Source: Desulfogranum mediterraneum DSM 13871
Lineage (GTDB): Bacteria; Desulfobacterota; Desulfobulbia; Desulfobulbales; Desulfobulbaceae
Direction of reading: 5' to 3'
Assembly (NCBI RefSeq): GCF_000429965.1
Contig: NZ_AUCW01000007.1
Location: 124,001-188,000, forward strand
DNA: 64,000 bases
A model generated the notes under the pieces. That model ran no database searches. It worked only from the letters and a program-made list of their open reading frames with translations, and was not told where the DNA came from. Shown here piece after piece: positions 45,087 through 53,716 of this stretch. Every line of letters begins with the position of its first letter. Position 1 is the stretch's first letter. The position numbers and the translations under genes were made by a program.

Positions 45087-45686
45087 CTATCTATAGTTGA
45101 ATCGGACCAGGATCGGCATCCCAGCCAGGAACTCGATCTCGGTCAGGGTGGCGTTATCCACCTTGAACTTCCAGTAGCCTGCTGAGACCGACTCGGAAAA
45201 GTAGTGGGCCAGCAGAGAACGGATACAGCCACCATGGGAGACCACGGCCAGCTGCTTGCCCGGGTTGGCAGCAACCAGTTCGTTGGTAAAGGAGACCACC
45301 CGCTGGGTAAAGCCGGCAAAGGTCTCTGCCCCGGGGATCTTGGTCTGATCCCAGTTGGTCAGCCACATCTGCCAGGCCTCGGGATAGTTCTGTTCGATCT
45401 CGGTGAAGTGGAGCCCCTCCCACTCACCAAAGTGGTACTCCTGGAGGCAGGAGTCGGTGATGATGGGCTGCTCCCGGCCAAATACCAGGGTGGCCGTCTC
45501 GGTGGCGCGCTGCAGGGGGCTGGAAAAGATGGTGTCCACCTCCAGGGCATTGACCCGTTCGCTGAGATAGCGGGCCTGCTGCCGGCCATGATCGTTAAGG
45601 GGGGTATCGGTACTGCCCATCAGCACCCCGGTCCGGTTCTGCTCGGTCTGGCCGTGACGGATGAGGTAGAGTCTGGTTGCGCTCAT
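45087..45686 (-). CDS. cobC: Alpha-ribazole phosphatase (histidine phosphatase family)
   Basis: Removes the 5'-phosphate from alpha-ribazole phosphate or adenosylcobalamin phosphate. The 199-residue protein has the catalytic LIRHGQT (His near residue 10), LQEYHFGEWEG and the second catalytic His in VVSHGG. The start at 45686 overlaps the cobS stop (ATGA), which decides it over an ATG five codons upstream. A general phosphoglycerate mutase-like role is the alternative, but the position between cobS and cobT makes CobC much more likely. Confidence 0.9.
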   Translation of the reverse strand: MSATRLYLIRHGQTEQNRTGVLMGSTDTPLNDHGRQQARYLSERVNALEVDTIFSSPLQRATETATLVFGREQPIITDSCLQEYHFGEWEGLHFTEIEQNYPEAWQMWLTNWDQTKIPGAETFAGFTQRVVSFTNELVAANPGKQLAVVSHGGCIRSLLAHYFSESVSAGYWKFKVDNATLTEIEFLAGMPILVRFNYR

Positions 45687-46459
45687 ATCAGATGTTTCCA
45701 TGCGAAGAGAAAGAGGAGAAAGGTTATCATTTCGGTGAGTTCAATGGTGGCCCCGATGGTGTCGCCGGTGATTCCGCCGATGCGGTGGTGGAGATAACGG
45801 CCAAAGCCCACGGCCACGATGATGGTGGCACCGTGACCCAACAGGGTCAGGAGGAGGACGAGCTGCCAGCCGAGCCCCGCTGCCAGGAGCAGCATCAGGA
45901 CCAGAACCAGAGACATCAGGGTGGCTGGCAGGGCCTGGGAGAGGCCGACACGGCTGACAAAGGCGCCCATCCCTGACTGCTCACGGGCATAGCCGACAAA
46001 GGCCGCATGCCAGGTGGTGGAGGTCCGCCCCAGCACCGGTGCTGCCAACAGGGCTGCCAGGGCACCGCCCAGGGGCAGGCTGTTCAGGGCCACCAGCTTG
46101 ATCAGGATGGTCATGACCACGGCCACCACCCCGTTGGTCCCCAGAGTGGAATCGCGCATGATCTCCAGGACCCGCTCCCTGGGACGATAGCAGAACAGAC
46201 CATCGGCCGTGTCGCCGATCCCGTCCAGATGGAGACCACCGGTGACCGTGATCAGCACCACCAGGGCCAGAAGGGTCGCAAGCCCGTGACCAAAGAGGGG
46301 CTCGGCCAGTGAGAGCATCAAGGCCGCCGGCAGGCCCACCAGCAAGCCGACCAGCGGCATCCAGCGCATCCCGGCCACAAAATGCTCCGCCGTGAACTCG
46401 ATCTCCAGCGGGATGGGGTAGCGGGTCAGAAACTGAATCATCAGCACCAGGCTAGACAT
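45683..46459 (-). CDS. cobS: Adenosylcobinamide-GDP ribazoletransferase (cobalamin synthase)
   Basis: Joins adenosylcobinamide-GDP to alpha-ribazole(-phosphate) in the inner membrane. The 258-residue protein has several hydrophobic helices and the metal motif GGLHLDGIGDTADGL (about residues 67-81), with MRDSTLGTNGV after it. The ATG at 46459 overlaps cobU by 8 bases, and its stop overlaps cobC by 4. Confidence 0.95.
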   Translation of the reverse strand: MSSLVLMIQFLTRYPIPLEIEFTAEHFVAGMRWMPLVGLLVGLPAALMLSLAEPLFGHGLATLLALVVLITVTGGLHLDGIGDTADGLFCYRPRERVLEIMRDSTLGTNGVVAVVMTILIKLVALNSLPLGGALAALLAAPVLGRTSTTWHAAFVGYAREQSGMGAFVSRVGLSQALPATLMSLVLVLMLLLAAGLGWQLVLLLTLLGHGATIIVAVGFGRYLHHRIGGITGDTIGATIELTEMITFLLFLFAWKHLI

Positions 46460-47030
46460 GACCGCCAGCCCCCTTGATCTGGACCGGGATACCGGAAACC
46501 ACCAGAAAGACCTGCTCTGCAGCGGCTGCCATCCGTTGATTGACCCGGCCGGCACAGTCTCTGAAACAGCGGGAAAGGGGCGACTCCGGAACAATGCCCA
46601 GGCCGACCTCATTGCTCACAACGATCAGGCGACCGGGAAAGGAGGAGAGCGCGGCAAGCAGGGCCTCAATCTCTGCCAGTACCTGGGCCTCGGCCCGGGC
46701 CATCTGTTCAGGGCCTGGATCGCTCCAGTCCACAGCCGGAGTGGCCAGGAGAATATTGGTGGTCAAGACCGTAAGGCAGTCCAGGAGCAGACCATCGTAG
46801 CCCTGACCATGATCAGCCACCACCCGAGAGGGCGCAAGGGGCTCCTCAAAGGTGTGCCAGCTGTCCGGACGCTGACGCCGGTGCCTGGCGATCCGGTCCT
46901 CCATCTCGGCGTCAAAGGGCTTGGCCGTGGCAAGATAGGCGATCCGCTCACAGTGCAGCGCCAGGTGTTGTTCGGCAAAACCGGACTTGCCGCTGCGGGC
47001 TCCGCCGGTGATCAAGGTTAATCTCCCCAT
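46452..47030 (-). CDS. cobU: Adenosylcobinamide kinase / guanylyltransferase
   Basis: Phosphorylates adenosylcobinamide and transfers GMP to it. The 192-residue protein has the P-loop GGARSGKS (about residues 9-16), RIARHRRQRPDSW with the guanylylated His, and VSNEVGLGIVP. Starting at the ATG at 47030 gives the usual CobU N-terminus. A GTG four codons upstream (47042) has GGAG eight bases before it and is nearly as likely. It is the first gene of the minus-strand cob operon; I found no B12 riboswitch in the 140 bases upstream. Confidence 0.94.
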   Translation of the reverse strand: MGRLTLITGGARSGKSGFAEQHLALHCERIAYLATAKPFDAEMEDRIARHRRQRPDSWHTFEEPLAPSRVVADHGQGYDGLLLDCLTVLTTNILLATPAVDWSDPGPEQMARAEAQVLAEIEALLAALSSFPGRLIVVSNEVGLGIVPESPLSRCFRDCAGRVNQRMAAAAEQVFLVVSGIPVQIKGAGGHV

Positions 47031-47171
47031 AGCTCTTTCCACCTGTCCATCTCCCTGAAACAGGGAGCAGAGGTTTACACTCTTGCAGTATCGGCCGCGA
47101 ACCTGTCCAGGCCGCCCTGCAGGGGAGACCCAGACAGCAATTTTCCGCCTGGACTATAGCAAATAGGGGGC

Positions 47172-47234
47172 AAAAAAAAAGGAGCAATATCAGGACAGAG
47201 CAAAAAAATGCTGTCACTACAATGATATTACTCC
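47172..47234 (-). terminator. Strong terminator after the copper-chaperone gene
   Basis: A long stem (GGAGCAATATCA at 47181 pairing with TGATATTACTCC ending at 47234, one mismatch) with an inner GACAG/CTGTC stem runs into nine T residues on the minus strand. Confidence 0.85.
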
Positions 47235-47243
47235 TAAAAACAA

Positions 47244-47438
47244 TCAGCCGACCAGGGTAAAGCCCTTGGCCGTGATGGCTGCCTTGACCGTTTCCGGATC
47301 CACCTCACCGCTGTAGCGGACCTCTCCCTGGGCAAGATCCACCTCGACCTGCTCCACGCCGGCCAGGGCCTCCAGGGCCTTGGTCACCGTGGCCACGCAG
47401 TGCTGACAGTTCATTCCCTGTACCTTAAGCCTTGTCAT
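47244..47438 (-). CDS. Heavy-metal-associated domain protein, CopZ-like
   Basis: The 64-residue single HMA domain has the metal-binding GMNCQHC motif (about residues 8-14) and the family's beta-alpha-beta pattern (VEQVEVDLAQGEVRYSG). It should be a cytoplasmic copper chaperone. No copper ATPase lies next to it. It ends at a strong terminator. Confidence 0.92.
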   Translation of the reverse strand: MTRLKVQGMNCQHCVATVTKALEALAGVEQVEVDLAQGEVRYSGEVDPETVKAAITAKGFTLVG

Positions 47439-47508
47439 TTCAACCTCCCTGATAATAGCATCTATTCGCGCATCTGATGGTGTACTGTTTACTCGCCCCC
47501 TGCCTGGA

Positions 47509-48780
47509 TCAGGAACAGAGCTGCTGCTGAATCTTTTCGATCACCCCGGTGGTGGAGCGATCATAGCTAAAGGCGATCCGCTCGATCCTGCCGCCGGCGG
47601 CCTTGACCTCCGGCCCACCCACGATCTGATCCTCGGCCCAGTCCGCGCCCTTGACCAGGATATCGGGCAGCAGGGTGGTGATCAACTGGAGCGGGGTAGG
47701 CTCTGCAAAGAGCACCACATAGTCCACGCAACCCAGGGCCGCCAAGACCCTGGCCCGGTCCTCCTCCCGGTTCACCGGGCGGGAGGGCCCCTTGATCTCC
47801 CGGATGGAGCGGTCACTGTTGAGCCCCACCACCAGACAGTCTCCACAGGCACGGGCCTGCTCCAGGTAATGGACATGCCCGGCATGGAGGATATCAAAGC
47901 AGCCGTTGGTAAAGGCCACCCGGCTGCCCTGACGACGCAGGGCCTTCAAGTCCTGCTCCACCTGGGCAAGGGAACGGACCTTGGCCTGGTCCTGCCGCTG
48001 CCAGGGGCGCTCTCCGGGGGGACAGAAACGACGGCGCACGCGCTGCTGCCGCTCCCTGCTCAGCGCTGCCGCAACGAGCTGGGGCCCGCTGCCCCCCTCA
48101 TCGAGGATGGTGCCGTCCGGGGCCACGATCATCGAATGGCCGGCCAGCTCCAGCTCACCGCTGGGGCCGCAGCCATTGGCGGCGATCACATAGAGCTGAT
48201 TTTCCACCGCCCTGGCCTGGACCAGGATACGCCAGTGATCCAGCCTGAAGCCGGGCCACTGGGCAGAGACGATCAGGATCTCTGCCCCGGCCGCGGCCTG
48301 CTCCCGGGCCTGTTCAGGGAAGCGGAGGTCATGACAGACCAGCCCCCCCAACCGCCCCAGAGGAGTCTCCAGGGGGGTCGCCTGGAGACCTGGCTGATAA
48401 TGGCGGTCCTCCTGCCAGGCGGCAAAGAGGTGCTGCTTGGCAAACCTGCCCACCAGCCCCTCCGGTCCCACCACCACCAGGTTGTTGTGGGGACGGCCGC
48501 CCGGTTCCATGACCTCACCCAGGGAGCCGGCCAGGTAGAGCTGCCGCTCCCGGGCGATCCGCTCAAGCGCGGCCAGGATGCGCGGAGCCTGCCGGGCAGC
48601 GGCCAGGGTCTGGGGATAGTCAAAACCGGTGGCCCAGAGCTCAGGAAGGACCAGCAGGGTATGGGGGGCCGGGGCAGCGGCCTCGAGCTGCCGCTCCAGG
48701 CTGCGGAGATTCTCTTCCAGCTGACCGGGACGGATGGCAAGCTGGACACAGGCAGCGGCCGGAAAGAGTTGAGCAGCCAT
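47509..48780 (-). CDS. Fusion: carbon-nitrogen hydrolase (nitrilase family) + heptose-1-phosphate adenylyltransferase (RfaE2)
   Basis: The 423-residue protein has two enzymes. Residues 1 to about 265 are a nitrilase-superfamily amidase with the Glu-Lys-Cys triad visible in LPELWATGF, RFAKQHLF and LVCHDLRFPEQA, like omega-amidases. Residues about 285-423 are RfaE2, which makes ADP-heptose for lipopolysaccharide. It has the nucleotidyltransferase signature FTNGCFDILHAGHVHYL, GLNSDRS and LVKGADW. The start at 48780 shares a base with the upstream stop (TGATG). The pairing is not one I know, and whether the halves work together is unclear. The hldE kinase half is absent here. Confidence 0.88.
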   Translation of the reverse strand: MAAQLFPAAACVQLAIRPGQLEENLRSLERQLEAAAPAPHTLLVLPELWATGFDYPQTLAAARQAPRILAALERIARERQLYLAGSLGEVMEPGGRPHNNLVVVGPEGLVGRFAKQHLFAAWQEDRHYQPGLQATPLETPLGRLGGLVCHDLRFPEQAREQAAAGAEILIVSAQWPGFRLDHWRILVQARAVENQLYVIAANGCGPSGELELAGHSMIVAPDGTILDEGGSGPQLVAAALSRERQQRVRRRFCPPGERPWQRQDQAKVRSLAQVEQDLKALRRQGSRVAFTNGCFDILHAGHVHYLEQARACGDCLVVGLNSDRSIREIKGPSRPVNREEDRARVLAALGCVDYVVLFAEPTPLQLITTLLPDILVKGADWAEDQIVGGPEVKAAGGRIERIAFSYDRSTTGVIEKIQQQLCS

Positions 48781-49499
48781 CAGCACGCCTCCCCGGCAAG
48801 GGCTGCTTCGGCCAACCGGGCCACGCTCACCTCTTCCAGCTGCTGGTGATGATAGCGGTTAAAGCGAAACCGATCCTCCTGCAGGGCCTCCAGCTGGGAG
48901 CGGCAGCCTTCCAGGCCGAGAATGCCCACAGCCCAGGCGGCCAGGCCGCGGACCTCGCCGTCTTCGGAGTCGAGGAAGGACAGAAAGTCCTGCCCCTCTA
49001 CCTGTCCTGCCAGCAGCCGGGGGTATGCTTCGGCCAGACGGGCGATCCCCCAGAGCAGGCCGCGCTGGAGCATGCTGTGCTCCAGAAAGTTGCCGTCCTG
49101 CCAGGGCTCGTCCCCGTCTTCCCGCATATAGGAAAGCAGCATATGGGCATACTCCCCGGCCAACTCAGGCTGACAACACATCACCTCGGCCATGGCCTCG
49201 GGCGCGCCCCAGCCGATACCGCCGGACTCGTCGTTGAGGCTCCAGAGCAGGCGCCGCATCACCACCCGGGCCTCCTCCATATCGCCTGCCGCCAGCCGGG
49301 CCACGCTGATCCCCATGGCAGTGATCGCCTGCCAGCGCAGCCGGGGCGATTCACGGCAGAGCAGGCCGAACAGGGCATTGATCACCTCCTTGGCAGGATA
49401 GGCTGCCAAGCGGGCCGTGATGGTCGCGAGATCCTCCTCTGCGCAGAGCCGAAGGACCTCCTCCTTGAGCCACCGACGGTTTGTTTTACCGCGCTCCAT
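48780..49499 (-). CDS. DVU0298-family HEAT-repeat-like protein
   Basis: The 239-residue, all-helical protein has motifs I associate with the Desulfovibrio DVU0298 family: LRWQAITAMG, GGIGWGAPEAMAEVM, NFLEHSMLQRGLLWGIARLA and VRGLAAWAVGILG. Its function is unknown. The start at 49499 follows GAGG by seven bases. The stop overlaps the nitrilase-RfaE2 start by one base, so the two are translationally coupled. Confidence 0.75.
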   Translation of the reverse strand: MERGKTNRRWLKEEVLRLCAEEDLATITARLAAYPAKEVINALFGLLCRESPRLRWQAITAMGISVARLAAGDMEEARVVMRRLLWSLNDESGGIGWGAPEAMAEVMCCQPELAGEYAHMLLSYMREDGDEPWQDGNFLEHSMLQRGLLWGIARLAEAYPRLLAGQVEGQDFLSFLDSEDGEVRGLAAWAVGILGLEGCRSQLEALQEDRFRFNRYHHQQLEEVSVARLAEAALAGEAC

Positions 49500-49509
49500 C
49501 GACCTGCCT

Positions 49510-50013
49510 CTACTCAGCGGCTGGGGTGAAGACCCGTTTCGCCAGCTCGGCATCCAGCATGAACAGACCCGAGGGGGTATCCTTGATCAGCTCCAGTCGA
49601 TCGACAATGGCACCCACCGAAGCCTCCTCCTCGACCTGCTCGGAGACAAACCACTGGAGAAAGATATTGGTGGCATGGTCCCGCTCATCGATGGCCAGGT
49701 CAACCAGGTCATTGATCAGGGCCGTGACATGCTGCTCGTGCTTGAGGATGGCCTTAAAGGCGTCCAGGGGTGAGTCCCAGCTGGACTCGGGTCGGGCGAT
49801 GGCATCCAGGGTCACCCGGCCGCCCCGCTCCACCACAAAGTCATAGAACTTCATGGAATGCATCAGCTCCTCCTGGACCTGACCCCGCATCCAGTTGGCA
49901 AACCCGGCCAGACTGATGGACTGAAAGTAGGACTCCATGGAAAGGTAGAGGTAGGATGAGTACATCTCTGCATTGATCTGTTGGTTCAGCGCCTTGAGCA
50001 TTTTTTTCTTCAC
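49510..50013 (-). CDS. ftnA: Ferritin
   Basis: The 167-residue non-haem ferritin stores iron. The ferroxidase ligands appear in AEMYSSYLYLSM, QVQEELMHSMKFYDFVVERGG and the later helix LQWFVSEQVEEE. I place the start at a GTG (50013) eight bases after GGAGA; an ATG four codons downstream is possible. It ends ten bases before the DVU0298-family gene. Confidence 0.93.
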   Translation of the reverse strand: MKKKMLKALNQQINAEMYSSYLYLSMESYFQSISLAGFANWMRGQVQEELMHSMKFYDFVVERGGRVTLDAIARPESSWDSPLDAFKAILKHEQHVTALINDLVDLAIDERDHATNIFLQWFVSEQVEEEASVGAIVDRLELIKDTPSGLFMLDAELAKRVFTPAAE

Positions 50014-50191
50014 GATGGTGTCTCCCTGTGCAAGCTTTGCCCTGGATGCAGGGCGCAAAAAAAGAAACCCTGGCGGTATCCGGCCGCAAACGCAGCTGGA
50101 ACAGCAGGATTTCACTGTTGTAATCGAGATATGTTTAACAGTAATGCCCGGGAGCGGATTTACAAGCGCAGCCAGGCGTTTTTCGAGGAGA

Positions 50192-50959
50192 TTAGCGCGG
50201 AGGCCGCGGAGGCAAGGGTTGATAATCGGAAGGGATGGAGAAACCGTCGCCCTTCTCCGCCAGGGCAGGAGCAGGCTCCAGGAGATACTCGTTCACCCCT
50301 TTCTCTGCCTGCAGATGAAGGACCAGCGGTATCCCGGAGCAGTGCATGGCCAGGGCCAGGAGATCCAAACGCTGCAGCAGGGGGTGATCGACAAAGGCTG
50401 CCCTGCGTTCAAGGAGCAGACCGGCCACCCGGGCAAAGGCAGGATGCCCGTCGTCCACCCAGCAGCACAAGGACTGTTCCCCGAAGCGCTGACCATAGGC
50501 GATCAGCTCGGGTGCCTTGACCAGGCGATGGGGCAGCAGCTCGGCTCCGAAACGCAGCTCACAGCGCCGTCCCTCCCGACCTGCCCGCTCTTCAGGACTG
50601 GCTGCCAGACGAACGGCCACACTTCCCAGGGCCTGGAGCAGCCCCTGGGAGCTGTGGCTGCGATCATCTGAAAAGGGATAGGAGTGATAGCTTTTGGCCC
50701 GGTGGTCAAGCCGATGGACCAGCAGACGCCGATAATCGATCAGCAGGGAGTGCTCCCCCTGATCCACCCGGGTTGCTGTCGGACTCAAGCGATAGCGCAA
50801 CCGGCACGTCTCGGTCCCTGTCCCGGCAACATAGACCAGGGTCAGGCCGGGCGGGCCGGCAGCCGACAGCGTTGCCCCACCCCCTGAGACTCCGACAACA
50901 AGGCAGGCGAGCAGGAGCATGCCGCCGCCCCAGCAGAGCGGTGACGACCAGAATCCCAT
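50192..50959 (-). CDS. Exported protein of unknown function
   Basis: The 255-residue protein has a hydrophobic N-terminus (GGGMLLLACLVVGVSGGG) that serves as a signal peptide. The body is mixed, with RLSPTATRVDQGEHSLLIDYRRLLVHRLD early and a proline-rich C-terminus (SDYQPLPPRPPR). I do not recognise a family. It lies 24 bases after the omptin-type gene and is probably co-transcribed with it. The start is uncertain between the ATG at 50959 and a GTG six codons upstream. Confidence 0.6.
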   Translation of the reverse strand: MGFWSSPLCWGGGMLLLACLVVGVSGGGATLSAAGPPGLTLVYVAGTGTETCRLRYRLSPTATRVDQGEHSLLIDYRRLLVHRLDHRAKSYHSYPFSDDRSHSSQGLLQALGSVAVRLAASPEERAGREGRRCELRFGAELLPHRLVKAPELIAYGQRFGEQSLCCWVDDGHPAFARVAGLLLERRAAFVDHPLLQRLDLLALAMHCSGIPLVLHLQAEKGVNEYLLEPAPALAEKGDGFSIPSDYQPLPPRPPR

Positions 50960-50983
50960 GGCTGCGCCTTCACCCACCCCGGG

Positions 50984-51985
50984 TTAAAACGAGTAGGCCA
51001 GCGAGAGGGAGAGGAGCAGGGCCGTATTATCGGCTCCGGCAGCATCTCCATCGATGACCCAGCGCTGGCCGCTCACCAGATCCGTGATGGTGGTCGAGCC
51101 CTTGGCCTCCTGATAGTATTGATACTTGACCGCCCCGGTCAGCCCCCAGTTCTGGAGGAGATGATAGGTTGCGGCAAAATCCAGACTCCACATCGCACTG
51201 GAGTCAAAATCCTCCTCAAAACGAAGGTTGCGCTGATGATGGATATCCTCATCTTCCCCCTGGACAAAGGGCGAGGCAATCACCCGGCCGGAAAGATCCC
51301 AGTTGGTGAGCTTGGAGGTGAAGCCGACCCCGATATAGGGGACGGTCCACCACTGTTCATAGCTGATCCCCGGTTCCCCGGCCGGAAAGGTACCGCTCGC
51401 ATCACGGTAGCCTGCCACAGAGTAGACATAGCTGCCCCCATAGGCGTCCCACTTCCAGTTGTCCCGCTTCACCCCGACAAAGCCACTGAAGGTGGTGCCC
51501 TGGTGACGATAAAAGGGGAGTTCAGCGTTGAGATCGAACATGATCCCCTTGTCCAGGGGCACATCTTCATGGTGCGACCAGTCGCTCCAGTCCGCTCCGC
51601 TGAAGCGCCAGTCATAGTCATCCATGGTGCCGTCGCCGTCGTTGAGCGCCACCCAGATGTCAGCGTTGAGTCGCAGCCAGGAGAGCGGCTGCACCGAGAC
51701 GCCGCCGTTGAGCATATAGATATTGTCCAGCTTCCAGTTCAACTCACTGAGCTTTGCCCCTGTCTCGGTATAGACCAGCTCGTTGGACTCCCCGCTCAAT
51801 CTCCCCAGCCCCAGGCGGCCACTGACTTCAACCTTGAGACTCTGGACCTCCACGCTGGTCGTTCCCTCGACACTCTTGCCCTCGGGCGCCACGCTGGCCG
51901 CCCCCAAGGCCGCCGAAGTAAAGCCCATCACCCCTGCCAGGGCGACAATCGCCACCTTTCCTCTACTCCCATTCACCACTCTCAT
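50984..51985 (-). CDS. Omptin-family outer-membrane protease
   Basis: The 333-residue protein has a signal peptide (about residues 1-27) and then aligns by eye along the full OmpT/Pla/PgtE family. KLSELNWKLDNIYMLNGGV matches the first strands. The catalytic Asp pair is in DDYDW, GGSYVYS is in the middle, and the catalytic Asp-His pair is in DEDIHH. It ends in the aromatic AYSF expected of an outer-membrane barrel. Omptins cut between basic residues and need lipopolysaccharide. GAGGGG lies about six bases before the ATG at 51985. An omptin is unexpected in this kind of organism. Confidence 0.85.
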   Translation of the reverse strand: MRVVNGSRGKVAIVALAGVMGFTSAALGAASVAPEGKSVEGTTSVEVQSLKVEVSGRLGLGRLSGESNELVYTETGAKLSELNWKLDNIYMLNGGVSVQPLSWLRLNADIWVALNDGDGTMDDYDWRFSGADWSDWSHHEDVPLDKGIMFDLNAELPFYRHQGTTFSGFVGVKRDNWKWDAYGGSYVYSVAGYRDASGTFPAGEPGISYEQWWTVPYIGVGFTSKLTNWDLSGRVIASPFVQGEDEDIHHQRNLRFEEDFDSSAMWSLDFAATYHLLQNWGLTGAVKYQYYQEAKGSTTITDLVSGQRWVIDGDAAGADNTALLLSLSLAYSF

Positions 51986-52371
51986 ATCTTCCCCTCTGCT
52001 TATTGATGGATTCTCGACTGATATTCTCTCACCCTCTCCCTGCCTGCCCTCCGGCAGGGCGATCTCGTTTACAATTAAATAAAAAAAAGCATTAAAAATC
52101 AAATAGATTCTTTCCTGACGGAAAAATGGTCCGCTCCCAGGGCCGCCAGCCGCCCCTGGGCTATACCACAGAAAAGGACATGGCATCCCGCCGAGTTTTT
52201 TGCTATAGTCGCAAAAAAAGAAGCAGCTCCCTAAAAAATCCAGGGTACCGGACAGGGGCGGCGGCCACCGGACCTGGCTCGTGGTCGACCCGGACAGGGC
52301 ATGTTTTTTTTAAGCGACTGCCAGATATTTGAGCCGGCCGGATCCCCGTCCACCTGGGGCAGCCGACACTG

Positions 52372-52404
52372 CTCAGCCAATCCTCAGCCAATCCTCAGCC
52401 AATC
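52372..52404. repeat. 11-bp tandem repeat (CTCAGCCAATC x3)
   Basis: Three perfect head-to-tail copies in the spacer before fabB. Confidence 0.9.
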
Positions 52405-52415
52405 ATAAGGATGCT

Positions 52416-52436
52416 TTGAAAAATTTGATCTTTCAA
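52416..52436. repeat. Possible internally deleted copy of the 127-bp repeat
   Basis: TTGAAAAATTTGATC followed directly by TTTCAA and then GGTAGCC matches the two ends and the flank type of the 127-bp element with the centre missing. It is short, so chance is possible. Confidence 0.4.
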
Positions 52437-52464
52437 GGTAGCCATAACAGAAGCACAGAAAGGT

Positions 52465-53673
52465 ATGCGTAGAGTAGTTATTACAGGAATGGGTATCGTC
52501 TCTCCGCTGGGGGACACCCTGGCCGATGTCCTCTTCTCCCTGCAGGAGGGCAGATCCGGCATCCGCTTCCACCCAGCCTATCAGGAGATCGGTCTTCGCT
52601 CCCAGGTCGGCGGCTTCACCCAGGTGGACATCAAGAAGTGTATCGAGAAGAAGAAGCTGCGCTTCATGGGCAACGCCGCCGCCTATGCGGCCATTGCCAT
52701 GGAACAGGCTGTCAACGATTCAGGCCTGGAGGAGGACGAGGTCTCCCATCCGCGCACCGGCCTGATCATCGGCTCCGGCGGGACCTCTGCCGAGAACGTG
52801 GTCGCGGCCGCCGACATCATGCGCCAAAAGGGGCTGAAGCGGCTGAGCCCCTTCATGGTCCCCCGGACCATGAGCAGCACGGTCTCGGCCTGCCTGACCA
52901 GCTCCTTCCGGATCAAGGGACTCTGCTACTCCATCTCCTCGGCCTGCGCCACCGGCTCCCACTGTATCGGTGCAGCCATGGAACAGATCCAGCTGGGAAA
53001 ACAGGACATCGTCTTTGCCGGAGGCTCTGACGAGGAGCACTGGTCCCAGACCTCCATGTTCGACGCCATGGGAGCCCTGTCCACCAAGTTCAACCATACC
53101 CCTGGGCAGGCCTCCAGGCCCTACGATATCAACCGGGATGGTTTTGTGGTGGCCAACGGTGCCGGGGTGGTGGTCCTGGAAGAACTGGAACGAGCCAGAC
53201 GGCGCGGCGCCACCATCTATGGAGAGATCATCGGCTACGGCGCCACTGCCGACGGCAGTGAGATGGTCACCCCTTCAGGCGAAGGGGCGGTACGCTGCAT
53301 CAACCTGGCCCTGGAGTCGCAAGGCCCCACCATCGACTATATCAATGCCCACGGCACCTCCACTCCCATCGGCGACATGGTGGAGCTGCAGGCCATCACC
53401 CAGGTCTTTGGTGCAGACAGCCCCCTGATCAGCTCCACCAAGTCCCTTTCCGGCCACTCCCTGGGCGCGGCAGGGGTCCACGAGGCGATCTACTCACTGC
53501 TGATGCTGAACCACAACTTTCTCTGCGGTTCAGCCAACATCGAGAAGATGGAGCCGGAGGCGAAACAGATGAATATCCTCACCGAGTGTCGGCAGCAGGT
53601 GCTGCAGACCGTGATGAGTAACAGCTACGGCTTTGGCGGCACCAATGCCTGCCTGATCTTCACCAAGCCGTAG
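52465..53673 (+). CDS. fabB: Beta-ketoacyl-ACP synthase I (FabB type)
   Basis: Elongates fatty acids; FabB-type enzymes are needed for unsaturated fatty acids in the FabA/FabB pathway. The 402-residue protein has the catalytic Cys in [12 protein letters not shown] (about residue 160), the two His in [11 protein letters not shown] and GHSLGAAG, and the very FabB-like stretches [27 protein letters not shown] and [11 protein letters not shown]. It resembles E. coli FabB more than FabF along its length. No fabA is in the window. AGAAAGG precedes the ATG. Confidence 0.92.
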   Translation: MRRVVITGMGIVSPLGDTLADVLFSLQEGRSGIRFHPAYQEIGLRSQVGGFTQVDIKKCIEKKKLRFMGNAAAYAAIAMEQAVNDSGLEEDEVSHPRTGLIIGSGGTSAENVVAAADIMRQKGLKRLSPFMVPRTMSSTVSACLTSSFRIKGLCYSISSACATGSHCIGAAMEQIQLGKQDIVFAGGSDEEHWSQTSMFDAMGALSTKFNHTPGQASRPYDINRDGFVVANGAGVVVLEELERARRRGATIYGEIIGYGATADGSEMVTPSGEGAVRCINLALESQGPTIDYINAHGTSTPIGDMVELQAITQVFGADSPLISSTKSLSGHSLGAAGVHEAIYSLLMLNHNFLCGSANIEKMEPEAKQMNILTECRQQVLQTVMSNSYGFGGTNACLIFTKP

Positions 53674-53716
53674 AAGATCCAGCTCATTGCCGGTCACGAG
53701 CAGGAGGACGCCCCTT

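Larger units (their letters stand above)
51986..52464. other. Intergenic region between omptin and fabB
   Basis: About 480 bases without a gene. The left part is AT-rich (around 52075-52110) and should hold the omptin promoter. The right part has an 11-bp triplet repeat and a short palindrome that resembles fused ends of the 127-bp repeat. Confidence 0.5.

Noticed and set aside
47043-47243. A possible cobalamin riboswitch upstream of cobU
   Set aside because: None of the B12-box motifs occur; the visible structure is the terminator of the copper-chaperone gene plus a small hairpin.
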